Source: Streptomyces solicavernae
Lineage (GTDB): Bacteria > Actinomycetota > Actinomycetes > Streptomycetales > Streptomycetaceae
Length of the DNA stretch: 64,000 nucleotides
NCBI RefSeq assembly: GCF_029968095.1
Contig: NZ_JASCIR010000017.1
Coordinates: forward strand, 1 to 64,000
Direction: 5' to 3'
The position numbers were made by a program, and so were the translations under genes. The notes beneath the pieces were generated by a model that worked only from the letters and a program-made list of their open reading frames with translations, had not been told where the DNA came from and did not search any database. Positions 55,273 through 63,884 of this stretch are shown here, piece after piece (position 1 is the first letter of the stretch; every line of letters starts with the position of its first letter).

Positions 55273-56388
55273 ATGAAAACCCTCCACGTCATCACCGGAC
55301 TCGGCATCGGCGGAGCGGAGCAGCAACTGCGCCTGCTGCTGCGGCATCTGCCCGCGCGCAGCGATGTCGTCGCCCTCACCAACCCCGGGCCGGTGGCCGG
55401 TCAACTGCGAGACGACGGTGTGCAGGTCACGCACCTGGGCATGCGCGGCAACCGAGACCTGCGTGCGGTGCCGAAACTCGCCCGGATCATCGCCAGGGGC
55501 AACTACGACCTCGTCCACACGCACCTCTACCGGGCCTGCGTGTACGGCCGTTCGGCTGCCCGCCTGGCCGGGGTTCCGGCCATCGCCACGGAGCACTCCC
55601 TCGGCCGGCACCACATCGAGGGCCGGCCACTCAGCCGCGGCAACCGCGCGCTGTACCTGCTCACCGAGCGCCTGGGCCACGGCACCGTCGCCGTGTCGGA
55701 AACGGTCGCCATGCGGCTGCGCAAGTGGGGAGTGCCCGACCGGCGCATCCACGTCGTTCCGAACGGCATCGACGCCGCACAGTTCCGCTACTGCGAGGAC
55801 CGGCGCCGGCAGACACGCGCACGGCTGGCCATCGCGCCGGACACGTTCGTCGTCGGCGCGGTCGGACGGCTGGTCCCGGGCAAACGGTTCGAACTGCTGC
55901 TGCGGGCCATGGCCGAGACACCCGGCGCCCACCTCCTGCTCGTCGGCGACGGACCGGAGCGGCAGAGCCTGGAACGCCTGGCACTTGAGCTCGGGATCAC
56001 CGACCGGGTGCACCTGCCGGGCGCATGCGGTCTCGACGGTCGAGTGCTGAACATCCCAGGTCTCCTGGCCGCCATGGACGTGTTCGTCTCCACCTCACGT
56101 GAGGAGGCTTTCGGACTCGCCGTCGTCGAAGCACTCGCGGCCGGGCTGCCGGTGCTGCACACCGCATGCCCCGCCCTGGAGGACCTGCCTGCCGAGCACA
56201 CCACGGGGGCGGTACGGGTCAGCAGTCATCCCACACTCCTGGCACGGGAGTTGACCCGGTACGGCCGGGCCGGCACCAGGCGGATTCCGCCCCCGGCCGC
56301 GGTCGGGCACTACGACATCTCGCACAGCGCGGACCGCCTCATGCACATCTACGACGCCATCCTTCGCCGCACGTCTTCCAGGAGCTGA
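55273..56388 (+). CDS. GT4-family glycosyltransferase
   Basis: A 371-aa GT-B enzyme beginning MKTLHVITGLGIGGAEQQL. The donor-binding motif SREEAFGLAVVEALAAGLPVL and GAVGRLVPGKRFELLLRA are present. Second glycosyltransferase of the operon, 8 bp after the deacetylase. Confidence 0.92.
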   Translation: MKTLHVITGLGIGGAEQQLRLLLRHLPARSDVVALTNPGPVAGQLRDDGVQVTHLGMRGNRDLRAVPKLARIIARGNYDLVHTHLYRACVYGRSAARLAGVPAIATEHSLGRHHIEGRPLSRGNRALYLLTERLGHGTVAVSETVAMRLRKWGVPDRRIHVVPNGIDAAQFRYCEDRRRQTRARLAIAPDTFVVGAVGRLVPGKRFELLLRAMAETPGAHLLLVGDGPERQSLERLALELGITDRVHLPGACGLDGRVLNIPGLLAAMDVFVSTSREEAFGLAVVEALAAGLPVLHTACPALEDLPAEHTTGAVRVSSHPTLLARELTRYGRAGTRRIPPPAAVGHYDISHSADRLMHIYDAILRRTSSRS

Positions 56389-56393
56389 CCACT

Positions 56394-57077
56394 GTGCCCT
56401 TCCGCTTCCGCACTCCGTCGTTCTTCAAGGCCGCACAGCGACGGCTGCTCGACACCACACCGACTGTGCCGTTCTGGTGGCCGCTGCCCGCGTGCGCGGC
56501 GCTCGGACTCGCGGCCGGGTCCGCATACGGGGCGCTCGCCGCCCCGGAGTACGCGTCCACGACGTATCTGATCGCTGTGGCGGAGAAGGGCTCCGACCCG
56601 GCTGCCGCCCTGGGCTTCGCCCAGGCCTACGGGCGTCTGGCCACCAGCACGAGCACACTCGCCTACGCCCAGGCCAACGCCGGGGTTCCGGCGCGTCAAC
56701 TGCCGGCTCGTGTGCAGACCGAGACATCGCCGGAGTCACCGATGATCGGCGTCACGGGTACGGCCGGCAAGCCGGGCGAGGCAGCCGACATCGCCAACGC
56801 CGTCGCCGACGCGCTGCGCCTGAACGCCAACGACCAGAGCGACAACACCGGTGTGAAACTGGTCCGGTTCTCCCAGGCGGTCAAGGCTCCCGACCCGGTC
56901 TCTCCGTCTCTGCCACTGAGCGCAGCGGTCGGTACGAGTGCGGGCGGGCTTGTGGGGGGCCTGATCCTGCTGGTGAAGTCACGCCCGGGCCGCTCGTCCG
57001 ACACGGCGGTCGTGCCGTCGCCCACACCCGCGCGCGCCGAGGAGCAGCAGGAGAAGCCGGAGATGCAGCCGTCATGA
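56394..57077 (+). CDS. Wzz-like chain-length or co-polymerase membrane protein
   Basis: A 227-aa protein with two membrane spans (about 29-51 and 175-197) enclosing an extracytoplasmic helical loop, ending in an acidic Gln/Pro tail. This is the topology of polysaccharide co-polymerases without the tyrosine kinase domain. GTG start with AGGAG ten bases upstream. Confidence 0.75.
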   Translation: MPFRFRTPSFFKAAQRRLLDTTPTVPFWWPLPACAALGLAAGSAYGALAAPEYASTTYLIAVAEKGSDPAAALGFAQAYGRLATSTSTLAYAQANAGVPARQLPARVQTETSPESPMIGVTGTAGKPGEAADIANAVADALRLNANDQSDNTGVKLVRFSQAVKAPDPVSPSLPLSAAVGTSAGGLVGGLILLVKSRPGRSSDTAVVPSPTPARAEEQQEKPEMQPS

Positions 57078-58243
57078 CCGAGTCCCTCGTAACGCAACGC
57101 CAGAACCCGACGGTGACCGTGTCGTTGTGCCGGGACAGCGAGCAGTTCGCCGCTCTCGACGCTGCCTGGACCCGGTTGCATCAACGGTGCGGTACGGCCA
57201 CACCGTTCCAGAGCCACGCCTGGCTGTGTTCCTGGTGGCGTACGTACGGCAAGCCGGGGAGGCTGCGCGTCCTGCTGGTCAGGCGGGGTGGGGAGCTCAT
57301 CGGTGCGGCTCCGCTGATGCTCAGGCACCGGCCCCTGCCGGTCCTCGTGCCGTTGGGCGGCGCCGTCTCCGATTACGCCGACATCCTCGTCGACGACGAG
57401 GATCGAGCCGTGGCCCTGTCCGCGCTGGCCCGTGGGCTGCGGCGGGCGGCATGGCACCACGTCGTCGACCTCCGCGAGGTCCGTCCGCACGCGGCGGCAC
57501 AGGATCTGTTCGCACGCTGGTCGGGCCCACGTCACCGCAGGGACGACTCGGTCTGCCTGGAGCTCCCGGCGGTGCCGATGGACGGGCTGGTGGGCCGTCT
57601 CGCCGCCGGCCGCGCACAGCGTGTGCGGGCCAAGCTGCGCAAGATCGATGCTGCGGGGATCGAGGCACGGCAGGTCAGCGGCCCTGACGAGGTCGCCGGG
57701 GCCATCGACACGCTGCTGCGGCTGCACGCCCTGCAGTGGCAGGGCCGCGCCGTGACGCCGGAACACCTCAGCCCTCGCTTCGCCCGCCACCTGCGGCATG
57801 CGGTGCAGGGCATGATCCTCACGGGCAACGCCGCCCTGACCCTGTACGAGATGGACGGCAGAACGATCGCCGCCAACCTGACCCTGCAGGACCGGAACGT
57901 GTCGGGCGGCTACCTCTACGGCGCTCATCCCGAGCTGCGCAGCCGCAGGATCGACGTGGCCACGCTGCTGTTGCGCCAGGACGCGGAGCGGGCGGTGCTC
58001 GGGGACCGTACGGTCATCAGCCTGCTGCGCGGGGACGAACCGTACAAGCATCACTGGAAGCCCGAGCGGGTCGTCAACCAGCGGCTGTTGCTCGCTCCGG
58101 CGGGACGGTCCGCCCTCCTTGAGCTGTATCGCGCGCAGCTCGACGGGCGCCGCAGGCTGGTGCGTGCCGCACGGCGGCACGCACCGGCCGTTGCCACCTA
58201 CCGGTCGCGGCTCAAGGCCCTGCGTCCGGGTCGGTTCGGCTAG
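57074..58243 (+). CDS. FemAB/GNAT-type acyltransferase, last gene of the EPS operon
   Basis: A 389-aa protein resembling the BcsL/CelD-type GNAT family found in polysaccharide loci (QSHAWLCSWWRTYG; GGYLYGAHPELRSRRIDVATLLLRQDAERAVLGDRTVISLLRGDEPYKHHW is split over the C-terminal domain). It may acylate a sugar residue or an amine exposed by the deacetylase. ATGA overlap with the previous gene. Converges on the GH26 gene with 21 bp between. Confidence 0.8.
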   Translation: MTESLVTQRQNPTVTVSLCRDSEQFAALDAAWTRLHQRCGTATPFQSHAWLCSWWRTYGKPGRLRVLLVRRGGELIGAAPLMLRHRPLPVLVPLGGAVSDYADILVDDEDRAVALSALARGLRRAAWHHVVDLREVRPHAAAQDLFARWSGPRHRRDDSVCLELPAVPMDGLVGRLAAGRAQRVRAKLRKIDAAGIEARQVSGPDEVAGAIDTLLRLHALQWQGRAVTPEHLSPRFARHLRHAVQGMILTGNAALTLYEMDGRTIAANLTLQDRNVSGGYLYGAHPELRSRRIDVATLLLRQDAERAVLGDRTVISLLRGDEPYKHHWKPERVVNQRLLLAPAGRSALLELYRAQLDGRRRLVRAARRHAPAVATYRSRLKALRPGRFG

Positions 58244-58264
58244 TTCGGCTAGTTCGGCCAGCCA

Positions 58265-59623
58265 TCAGAAGGGCCAGTCGGGCAGCGTCCAGAACCAGGG
58301 CTTTTCCGAACCGTGTCGGACGCAGACATCCTGGTTCCCGGTCAACTTCTTGATCCATTCCGCGGCGCGGGGCGGAACGCACCAGTCGTCGGAGTTGAGG
58401 TCCGAGGGCTTGGGAGGCCAGGTGGGCTCGGGAGCCGTGCTCGGCTTCGGTGTGGTGGGCGGGTCCGGTGTGGTGGGCGGGTCGGTCGGCGTCGGGCGCG
58501 AGGGCGTCGTGGGCTCAGGGGTCCGCGAGGGGGGCGGTGTCGCGGGCGGCCGCGTGGCGTTGGACGGGGTCGGGGTCGGGGTCGGGGTCGGCTTGTCCGG
58601 GGTTTCGGGTTGGCCGAGACCGAAGAGGCGGGAGCGGAAGACCTTCGACGATTCCGGATTGTCGTCGCACTGCCACACACCATGCGGGCAATAGTCGGTG
58701 ATGGTCTGGTACAGCGGCTTGTGCCGGTCGAACCAGTCGAGCATTCCTCGCATGTACTCGGGATTGTCCCCGTTCCTGAACAGGCCCCATTCGGGATACG
58801 AGATGGCCTTGCCGTGCGCCTTGGCGAAATCCACCTGGTGTTGCAGGCCGTAGGGTCCGCGCACCTGGTCCTCGAAGGACTCGCCCGGCGGCTGGTCGTA
58901 GGAGTCCATGCCGATGATGTCGACGAACGAGTCTCCCGGGTAACACCGGGGCCAGGGCACGGCGTCAGGGCCACGGTTGGGGGTGAAGTCAAACTTGAAG
59001 CGCTGCCCCGGGACCGATCTCATGGCTGTGACGATGCGTTTCCAGTACGCCTTCCATGCCTCGGGATCAGGGCCGCAGCGGTGGGTGTAGGTGGTGCCGT
59101 TCATCTCCCAGCCGAGCACGATCACCGTGTCCGGCACGCCCAGACCGATCAGCCGTTGAGCCAGTTTCCGATAGTGGTGATCGAATCCGCCCTGCGCGCC
59201 CGTACGCAACAGCCGGCGGACTTCCTCGTCGGGAACTTGAGCCTCGTTGCGTTCCAGCATGGGGACGTTGAGGACGAACATGCGGTTGGGCGCACTGCGC
59301 TTCCACTCTGCCCAGGACTGGAGAAAGCCAGGCTGTCCTTCGATGTTGGACCACAGATCTCCGGGCAGATAGGTGTGCCCGACGCGCAGCGGCGATCCTC
59401 CCAGCCAGCGCGCCAGTTGCTGCATGCGCTTCACACCGGCAGGCCCGTAGTCGAGGTAGGCGCCCATGGCACGCACCGGGGGTTCGGGGCGTGCTTGAAC
59501 GGTTCCCGGTGGGCTGTAGGCCTCGGCAGCCGAGGCGTGCACCAGCACTCCCGTGGTCAACAGTGCCGCCGTCACGAGACATGTTCCCTGCACGCTGCGG
59601 CGAGGGTGCAATGGTGCTTCCAC
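58265..59623 (-). CDS. Secreted GH26-like glycanase with Pro/Thr-rich linker
   Basis: A 452-aa protein. A signal peptide (LVTAALLTTGVLVHASAAEA) is followed by a GH26 beta/alpha barrel with the two expected catalytic glutamates (VLGWEMNGTTYTH and SYPEWGLFRNGD). A PTPTPTP/TPDPPTTP linker comes next, then a conserved-looking 45-residue tail rich in Trp and two Cys (DDWCVPPRAAEWIKKL, CVRHGSEKPWFWTLPDWPF). The start is a GTG at 59623 with a poor ribosome binding site and is uncertain. GH26 members cut beta-mannan and related glycans; next to an exopolysaccharide operon it may process that polymer. Confidence 0.82.
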   Translation of the reverse strand: MEAPLHPRRSVQGTCLVTAALLTTGVLVHASAAEAYSPPGTVQARPEPPVRAMGAYLDYGPAGVKRMQQLARWLGGSPLRVGHTYLPGDLWSNIEGQPGFLQSWAEWKRSAPNRMFVLNVPMLERNEAQVPDEEVRRLLRTGAQGGFDHHYRKLAQRLIGLGVPDTVIVLGWEMNGTTYTHRCGPDPEAWKAYWKRIVTAMRSVPGQRFKFDFTPNRGPDAVPWPRCYPGDSFVDIIGMDSYDQPPGESFEDQVRGPYGLQHQVDFAKAHGKAISYPEWGLFRNGDNPEYMRGMLDWFDRHKPLYQTITDYCPHGVWQCDDNPESSKVFRSRLFGLGQPETPDKPTPTPTPTPSNATRPPATPPPSRTPEPTTPSRPTPTDPPTTPDPPTTPKPSTAPEPTWPPKPSDLNSDDWCVPPRAAEWIKKLTGNQDVCVRHGSEKPWFWTLPDWPF

Positions 59624-59920
59624 TGGGCCGTCCCTACTGTCATCACTATCAGTAATAGGACGTTCCACCGCGCCGAGGGATTCGGCATCTCCGCAGGGCC
59701 CATTCGAGAGCCCCGCCAGGACTGCCGAGCGGAGCAACGGCCCGACCGGCAGGTGAACGGCGATACTGAAGAAGGAAAGGCCCCGCCGGAAAATGCCCCG
59801 CCGTAAGACCCCGCCGTAAGACCCCGCCGGAAAAGCCCTGCCCGAAAGCCCCTGCCGGAAAGGCCCCGCCACACCGGCCACCGCAGAAACACCGACGAAG
59901 CCGAATGAGGACAACCAGCA
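59624..59920. promoter_or_regulatory. Divergent region of the GH26 and monooxygenase genes
   Basis: No gene in 297 bp. It contains an AT-rich stretch (tcatcactatcagtaatagg, 59640-59660) that suits the GH26 promoter. It is followed by GC-rich sequence and a repeat array of about 95 bp before the monooxygenase gene. Confidence 0.5.
59776..59872. repeat. 13-15-bp imperfect tandem array (aggccccgccggaaa)
   Basis: Six or seven units with variants (ccccgccgtaag, ccctgcccgaaag) directly upstream of the flavin monooxygenase gene. Confidence 0.8.
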
Positions 59921-61150
59921 GTGAAAATCACTTGCGTTGGCGGAGGGCCCGCGGCCCTGTACCTCTGCATTCTGGTCAAGCTCGACAACCCCGCACACGA
60001 GGTCACGGTGCTTGAGCGCAACCAGAAAGGAACAACGTACGGCTGGGGCGTCACATACTGGTCCGACACTCTGGCCCTCCTGGAGGCACACGACCCCATC
60101 TCAGCCAGGGGCATCCGCAGGCACTCCATGCGCTGGCGGGACGGCATGGCCCAGGTGGGCGGTCGGACGACCACGCAGGCCGGCGACGCCGGATACGCCA
60201 TCGGACGCCACCAGTTGCTCCACATCCTGGCTCAGCGCGCTCAAGAGCTCGGCGTACGAACGGAGTTCGGCCACGACATCCATGAGGGCACGCCCCTGCC
60301 CGACGCCGAACTGATCGTCGCCGCGGACGGCATGCACAGCAGACTTCGCTCGAAGGACGCGCAGCACTTCGGAACCCACATCACCAGCGGCAAGAACCGG
60401 TTTCTGTGGCTGGGCACCACCAAGGTGTTCACCACGTTCAGTTTCGCCTTCGTACACACCGCCCATGGGTGGCTCTGGTGCTACGCCTATGGGTTCAGTC
60501 CCACACAGAGCACCTGTGTCATCGAGTGCTCGCCCTCGACCTGGCGCGGACTCGGCCTGGACACAATGGGGCAGGAGGACTGTCTGCGGTTCCTCGAACA
60601 GCACTTCGCCACGCTCCTCGACGGCCATCCGCTGATCAGCCGAGAAGACCGGATTCGCGACGGCCAGAACTGGCAGGCCTTCCGGACCGTCACCAATCGG
60701 ACCTGGTCACACAACAACGTCGTCCTGCTCGGGGACGCGGCCCACAGCACCCACTTCTCCATCGGCGCCGGAACAGCCCTGGCGCTGCAGGACGCAGTGG
60801 TCCTGGCCGAGCAGCTGCGAACCGTCCCCGAACAGGGGCTCGCCACAGCGCTCGCACAGTACGAGAAGCAGCGCAAACACGCGCTTCTGCCGGTCCAGAG
60901 CGCGGCTCGCCACAGCGCCCAGTGGTACGAGAGCCTGCCACGCTACCTGCGGCTCCCGCCGGACCAGATGTTCGCTCTCCTGGGCCAGCGCCACTCGCCC
61001 CTCCTGCCGTACGTACCCCCTGGCCTCTACTACCGCCTCGATCGTGCTGCGAGCCGGGTGAGTGTCCTGCGCAGCTTCAAGCGCTGGCTGGGGCCACGTA
61101 TCGGCAGGACTGTGCAACGCAGCAGCAACGCCCGGACATCGACGAGTTGA
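59921..61150 (+). CDS. FAD-dependent aromatic-ring-hydroxylase-like monooxygenase
   Basis: A 409-aa class A flavoprotein: N-terminal CVGGGPAALYLCILVK, middle DG-type AADGMHSRLRS and C-terminal FAD motif LLGDAAHSTHFSIGAG. It is most like the salicylyl-CoA/anthraniloyl-CoA hydroxylase group; no CoA-related gene is near, so its substrate is unknown. GTG start with GAGGAC upstream. A transcript with the EPS genes is unlikely, since GH26 lies on the other strand in between. Confidence 0.82.
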   Translation: MKITCVGGGPAALYLCILVKLDNPAHEVTVLERNQKGTTYGWGVTYWSDTLALLEAHDPISARGIRRHSMRWRDGMAQVGGRTTTQAGDAGYAIGRHQLLHILAQRAQELGVRTEFGHDIHEGTPLPDAELIVAADGMHSRLRSKDAQHFGTHITSGKNRFLWLGTTKVFTTFSFAFVHTAHGWLWCYAYGFSPTQSTCVIECSPSTWRGLGLDTMGQEDCLRFLEQHFATLLDGHPLISREDRIRDGQNWQAFRTVTNRTWSHNNVVLLGDAAHSTHFSIGAGTALALQDAVVLAEQLRTVPEQGLATALAQYEKQRKHALLPVQSAARHSAQWYESLPRYLRLPPDQMFALLGQRHSPLLPYVPPGLYYRLDRAASRVSVLRSFKRWLGPRIGRTVQRSSNARTSTS

Positions 61151-61235
61151 TCGGGTGACGTCTGAACCGGCTTGCCCCTGCGTGGCTGGTAAGGGGCGGG
61201 GCGGGTCGCACGTCGGGCGGGCTGTCCCGTCGGCG

Positions 61236-62720
61236 TCACGGGGTGGTGATGGTCAATGAGGCGTCGCCGTAGGCGTGTTGCGAGCCTCGTGTCTGATAGT
61301 CCGCTGTGACCTTGACGGTGCCGGCGGTGGCGGACGCGGGCACCGTGACGGGCACCTTCACGGTCGCGCCCTGGCCGGGCCCCAGCGCGGGAACGGGCAC
61401 GTTCGGGGCGCTGTAGCCCTGAGGCAGCTTCAGCTTCACCGATCCTGCGGGCAGGGCCACGTCGTTCTGGCTGACGACGCGAACGTCGATCTCGGTGGTT
61501 GAGCCGGCCTTCAGGCCCGCGGGCGGAGTGACGGTGACGGGCGCGCAGACGCCGCCGAGCCACCGCAGGTCGAAGGAGGAGTACGTGATGTGCTGGTAGT
61601 TGTCGCGCTCCCACAGCAGCCCCATCCGCGGGTTTGCCGAAGTGCCGTCGCTCAGGGGCGTAAGAGTCGAGTACGCGGCCGATCCGGCCTCGACGGTCTT
61701 GCGTACGGGCCAGTTCTTGCCGTTGTCGCAGGACAGGCGGACGGTGAGGTTGCTCCGGCTGCCGGTGGTCGCGGTGTTGCTGAACATCAGCCACTGCGCG
61801 CGCGGGTGGGAGGCGCTCACGCCCGGGGCGAAGCGGGTGATGGATCCGTTGTTGGCGGGGTCGGGCAGCTCGGTGTCCTGCTGGAACGGGGTGTAGGTGA
61901 CGCCGCCGTCGTCGGAGTACGCCACCGTCCGGTAGGGGGCCGAGCGGTTGTTGAGCATGACCCGTCCGTCGGAGAGTTCGACGGTCTTGTTCTCGTCGCC
62001 GCCGGGGCCGACCGGCTCGCCCATCTTCCAGGTCTTGCCGTGGTCGTCGCTATAGGCGCTGACCGCGTAGTTGGCGCCGTTGTTGCGGATCACGTACTGC
62101 TGGATCAGGCGTCCCTTGTAGGGGCCGTGCCGCAGTTGAATGCCCTCGCCGGAGGCCGCGAACATGCCTCCCCAGGCGGGGTTCTTGATGTCGGCGGTGA
62201 TCCGCTCGTGCTTCCAGGTGAGGCCGTCGTCGTCGGAATAGCTGTAGTCGGCCTGCAGGATGTCCGGGTCGGACTCGTCGTTGCCGGTGGCCGAGCCGAG
62301 GAAGCCCTGGTTCACGGACGCAGCGTAGAAGACGAAGACGCGTCCGGTCTCGCGGTCCACGAGCAGGCTCGGATCGCCGTAGCCCTTGGGGGCCGCGTCC
62401 TTGCGGATGGTCTGCTGCGCCTGCCAGGTCGCGCCGCCGTCAGTGCTGCGGCGCAGCACTATGCCCAGGTTGCCGGGCAGATCGCTGAGCGTGGGGCGGG
62501 CGTCGTAGGCGGCGAGCAGGGTGCCCTTGGTGGTCCTGGTCAGCGCGGGGATGCGGTAGTACGGCGAACCGGTGCCCGCGGTCGCCAGGTCCTGCGAGGT
62601 GAGTGTTCCGGTCGTGGCGCCGTTGGCACTGGTCGTCGTGGCGCCGTTGGCACTGGTCGTCGTGGCGGCCACTACGGCGAGCGCCGCGGCGAGGGTGGCC
62701 AGGGTGACTCTTCGCTGCAT
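61236..62720 (-). CDS. Secreted GH33 sialidase
   Basis: A 494-aa exo-alpha-sialidase. Signal peptide at residues 1-28, then the Y-RIP arginine motif (YYRIPALT) and five Asp boxes of the S-x-D-x-G-x-T-W type (STDGGATW, SDDDGLTW, SDDHGKTW, SDDGGVTY, SCDNGKNW). A C-terminal beta-sandwich (about 400-494) resembles an NPCBM-associated/NEW3 domain. The mature N-terminus has a duplicated TTTSANGA encoded by a 24-bp tandem repeat. The start at 62720 was preferred over 62783. An operator-like site lies about 95 bp upstream. Confidence 0.92.
   Translation of the reverse strand: MQRRVTLATLAAALAVVAATTTSANGATTTSANGATTGTLTSQDLATAGTGSPYYRIPALTRTTKGTLLAAYDARPTLSDLPGNLGIVLRRSTDGGATWQAQQTIRKDAAPKGYGDPSLLVDRETGRVFVFYAASVNQGFLGSATGNDESDPDILQADYSYSDDDGLTWKHERITADIKNPAWGGMFAASGEGIQLRHGPYKGRLIQQYVIRNNGANYAVSAYSDDHGKTWKMGEPVGPGGDENKTVELSDGRVMLNNRSAPYRTVAYSDDGGVTYTPFQQDTELPDPANNGSITRFAPGVSASHPRAQWLMFSNTATTGSRSNLTVRLSCDNGKNWPVRKTVEAGSAAYSTLTPLSDGTSANPRMGLLWERDNYQHITYSSFDLRWLGGVCAPVTVTPPAGLKAGSTTEIDVRVVSQNDVALPAGSVKLKLPQGYSAPNVPVPALGPGQGATVKVPVTVPASATAGTVKVTADYQTRGSQHAYGDASLTITTP
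62606..62661. repeat. 24-bp duplication in the sialidase 5' region
   Basis: Two tandem copies of gtcgtggcgccgttggcactg-type sequence encode TTTSANGATTTSANGA just after the signal peptide cleavage region. Confidence 0.85.
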
Positions 62721-62810
62721 GGACGGAAAACCTCTTCTCGATGGGGGGTGAGGAGTGCGTCGCGCGGCGCAGCACGGAGACATGGAGTGCGGCAGTGATC
62801 AACACAATGA

Positions 62811-62830
62811 CAGACGTCTGATGTCTGCTG
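62811..62830. promoter_or_regulatory. GntR operator candidate before the sialidase gene
   Basis: CAGACGTCTGATGTCTGCTG includes the perfect palindrome CAGACGTCTG. It matches 16 of 20 bases of the site in front of the GntR gene (read on the opposite strand), so both are likely bound by that regulator. Confidence 0.7.
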
Positions 62831-62925
62831 TTTCCGGGACCTTAAGGTTCTCCGCAGCACTCGTCAAGTGCCGGGCAGCATGGCGCAGTTCGGGGCGGCA
62901 CTGACCGCGGACCCGATACGACGAA

Positions 62926-62957
62926 GCGGCGCACACCCCCATCGGGGTGTGCGCCGC
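62926..62957 (-). terminator. 14-bp stem terminator of the GntR gene
   Basis: GCGGCGCACACCCC pairs exactly with GGGGTGTGCGCCGC over a four-base loop, 17 bp past the GntR stop codon. Confidence 0.9.
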
Positions 62958-62974
62958 CAGGCCGGATCGCCGGA

Positions 62975-63727
62975 TCAGTGGCGGGCTCGGGCCTCCGCGA
63001 TCCGCCGGCGCACCGGTTCGTAGTGCTCGCTCAGAGCCGCGGCGAACTCGACGGCATCGCGGGCGCGCGCGGCGTCCACGATGCGCTGGTGGTGGGCGAT
63101 GGTCGCCGCCTCGTGCTCGTGCGTGAACACGTCGAGGTGCGGGGCGACGATGACGTACACGTCCCAGAACGCCGCGGACAGCTGTCCGATGAGGTCGTTG
63201 CCGAGCGGGGCCACGAGCAGCGCGTGAAAGGACCGGTCGGCGTCGACGAAGCCGTTCCCCTTGCCCACGCCCGCCTCGCGCATCACGTCGACGTGGCCCT
63301 GGAGCCGGTCGATCTGCTCCGCGTCGAGCGCTGCGACGAGCCGCTCGGCCATGCCCCGCTCGAAGAGCTCACGCACCTCGATGAGATCGGCCATGACCTG
63401 GAAGTCGTCGTCGGGACTGAGCAGCCCGCGGAAGGTGAGGCTCTCGACCAGGGCCGACATGCTCAGGCGGCCCACATAGGTGCCGTGCCCGTGGCGCACC
63501 TCGACGATATCGAGCGCGGTGAGGATCCTGATGGCCTCGCGCACGCTGGAGCGGCTCGCACCGAGCGCCTCGCACAAGGCGGACTCGGTGGGCAGTGGAT
63601 CGCCGGGGCGGAGCTTGTTCCGGAGAATGTACGACTTGATGCCGTCGACGACTTCCTGCCTCAGCGGCTGCCGTGCCGACTTGGCTTCCGGCACTACCGG
63701 ACTCACCACCTTCTGGCCCACCGCCAC
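62975..63727 (-). CDS. GntR-family (FadR/FCD type) regulator of the sialidase gene
   Basis: A 250-aa regulator with a GntR winged helix (LRQEVVDGIKSYILRNKLRPGDPLPTESALCEAL, SRSSVREAIRILTALDIVEV) and a helical FCD domain. The GTG at 63727 has GGAGGGGG eight bases upstream. A longer frame from 63823 would run through the operator-like sequence and was not used. The neighbouring sialidase gene shares the operator motif, so it is the likely target, possibly induced by a sialic acid catabolite. Confidence 0.9.
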   Translation of the reverse strand: MAVGQKVVSPVVPEAKSARQPLRQEVVDGIKSYILRNKLRPGDPLPTESALCEALGASRSSVREAIRILTALDIVEVRHGHGTYVGRLSMSALVESLTFRGLLSPDDDFQVMADLIEVRELFERGMAERLVAALDAEQIDRLQGHVDVMREAGVGKGNGFVDADRSFHALLVAPLGNDLIGQLSAAFWDVYVIVAPHLDVFTHEHEAATIAHHQRIVDAARARDAVEFAAALSEHYEPVRRRIAEARARH

Positions 63728-63775
63728 CTCTTGCCCCCTCCCTCTGGTCGGACCACCTTCCCACACTATCAAGGC

Positions 63776-63795
63776 ATCTGATATCAGACATCTGA
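63776..63795. promoter_or_regulatory. GntR autoregulatory operator candidate
   Basis: The region holds the perfect 12-bp palindrome TCTGATATCAGA (63777-63788) overlapped by TCAGACATCTGA (63784-63795). It lies about 50 bp upstream of the GntR GTG start and has the same core as the site before the sialidase gene. Confidence 0.7.
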
Positions 63796-63884
63796 CGCCC
63801 AAGTGGTGGGCCGTTGACCGCACTTGCCGCCAGAACGGCCACTTCCCCGGCCGTCATGGCCGCCGACTTCGGCATGAGCCGCGG

